In this document: one piece after another, positions 63,291 through 64,000 of the stretch
How positions within the stretch are numbered: position 1 is the stretch's first letter
Layout: every line of letters starts with the position of its first letter
Origin: Symsagittifera roscoffensis
Taxonomy: Eukaryota; Xenacoelomorpha; Acoela; Convolutidae
Direction: 5' to 3'
Assembly (NCBI RefSeq): GCF_963678635.1
Contig: NC_087063.1
Span: 64,587,290 to 64,651,289, forward strand
DNA length: 64,000 nt
Notes under the pieces: model-generated
What the model was told of the DNA's origin: nothing
Databases searched by the model: none
What the model saw: the letters and a program-made list of their open reading frames with translations, nothing else
Made by a program: the position numbers and the translations under genes

Positions 63291-64000
63291 GAGTCAACAA
63301 ATTTTCTCTATTCTGGACAGATGATGCGAGCTTACTAATTCAATGCAAGTTTCCATTATTCCTATTTTTCCATGCATTAAGAAGTTGCAAAGTGAAAAAA
63401 GTAATTTTTTCGCTCCAAATCATCAAACACTTCAGTACCGAAAAGATTGCTTTGGAAATCACTGACAAATATGGGTCCAGATCTCTATCATCGTTATTGT
63501 CCAATCAAATGAACTCAACTAACGAAGAAATAATTCAAGTTCTGCAAAAACTTCTGCGATATATCTCCACCAGAAGGATATCTGAAAAAGCTGTGCTCGA
63601 GCAAATAAGTAGCTGGATTGAGTCATGCATTGGAATTGATGCAGTTTTCAAAATCATGAGGACATTTAAAATTGAAAAATGTATTCAAATTATGAAGTTG
63701 CCAATAATCATATCAATTTTGAGCCAGGAACATTATGATCGACTAGTCGTTAATTGTCTTGGGGGAGAAGGATTCTTAGAACGAGCTATAGATTCCAGGA
63801 ACCGTGACACAGTTCGCGATTTCATTGAAATGTTGAAAGAAATAAACGTGGGCATTCTGGATTGGGAATTGAACCAGCTCCTGCAACATGCATTTACTCT
63901 CGATGATAATTTCTACGCTTGTCGCTTTACCCTTCCGTGCTTCCCAGACCCAATAGATTGCGCACCAGGGCGCGAGTTTAACATTATAACATTCAAATGC
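63291..64000 (+). CDS. host gene, exon D (runs off the window)
   Basis: Acceptor at 63290. The one base carried from exon C plus the first two bases here complete a codon, and the frame then stays open for 236 codons to the window end. Composition is helical and ordinary (KKVIFSLQIIKHFSTEKIAL, LEQISSWIESCIGIDAVF, FIEMLKEINVGILDWEL). I see no known motif; alpha-helical repeats are possible. The long stop-free frame and phase fit are strong support for the joint gene model. Confidence 0.8.

Noticed and set aside
1-64000. CRISPR arrays, operons, bacterial promoters, rRNA or tRNA genes
   Set aside because: None seen. The tandem arrays lack unique spacers, and the genes have spliceosomal introns and animal mobile elements. 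No cloverleaf with the expected conserved bases was found by eye; a tRNA scan would settle this.

Overview
This is a stretch of AT-rich nuclear DNA from an invertebrate animal. The evidence is phase-consistent GT-AG introns, minisatellites, and a dense nest of animal-type mobile elements: hAT MITEs, Ty3-type LTR elements, a Polinton/Maverick and a MULE. I cannot name the species from sequence alone; an arthropod or another small invertebrate fits. One assembly gap of 200 Ns lies near the end.

Backbone: one host gene on the + strand runs through most of the window. Its supported coding exons are 27744-28211, 55723-57248, 60981-61933 and 63291 to the window end, and a possible first exon is at 3479-3535. 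All junction phases agree, giving at least 1219 codons. The product looks like a large nuclease/SF1-helicase-like P-loop protein, with an ETD...EIE nuclease-like patch, a Walker A GEPGTGKTS, a Walker B IFIDE and a helicase-motif-VI-like VTRAQ. Its introns carry almost everything else.

Layout. 1-1566: 22-bp minisatellite. 1713-2963: decayed hAT element with an 8-bp TSD. About 3.6-7.6 kb: diverged inverted-repeat elements. 7778-8131: old solo LTR. 8377-27610: a hAT MITE split by an 18.9-kb Ty3-like retroelement (8583-27496) that has visually identical 410-bp LTRs and intact ORFs. These are a pre-gag ORF, a 2740-aa gag-pol, two tiny membrane ORFs, a 377-codon ORF with no AUG, a viral-glycoprotein-like env, and a 599-aa ORF of unknown function. 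Several ORFs overlap stop-to-start as ATGA. 28325-28729: second copy of the same MITE. 30255-55325: a decayed Ty3-like element on the - strand, with an 18.2-kb Polinton (36994-55188; 243-bp TIRs, 6-bp TSD) inserted in its 5' LTR. 58254-60399: a MULE carrying a decayed transposase and a 38-bp piece identical to the downstream host exon. 61.9-63.3 kb: short tandem repeats, a MITE fragment, a 190-bp palindrome and the gap.

How the parts fit: the giant retroelement looks young and complete and could be an enveloped retrovirus-like entity. The Polinton has the full virus-like kit (PolB, integrase, protease, double jelly-roll capsid, penton, packaging ATPase). It has many single-base breaks, several in or near homopolymer runs, so either decay or assembly indels may be responsible. 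The host gene has tolerated all of this by keeping each insertion inside an intron.
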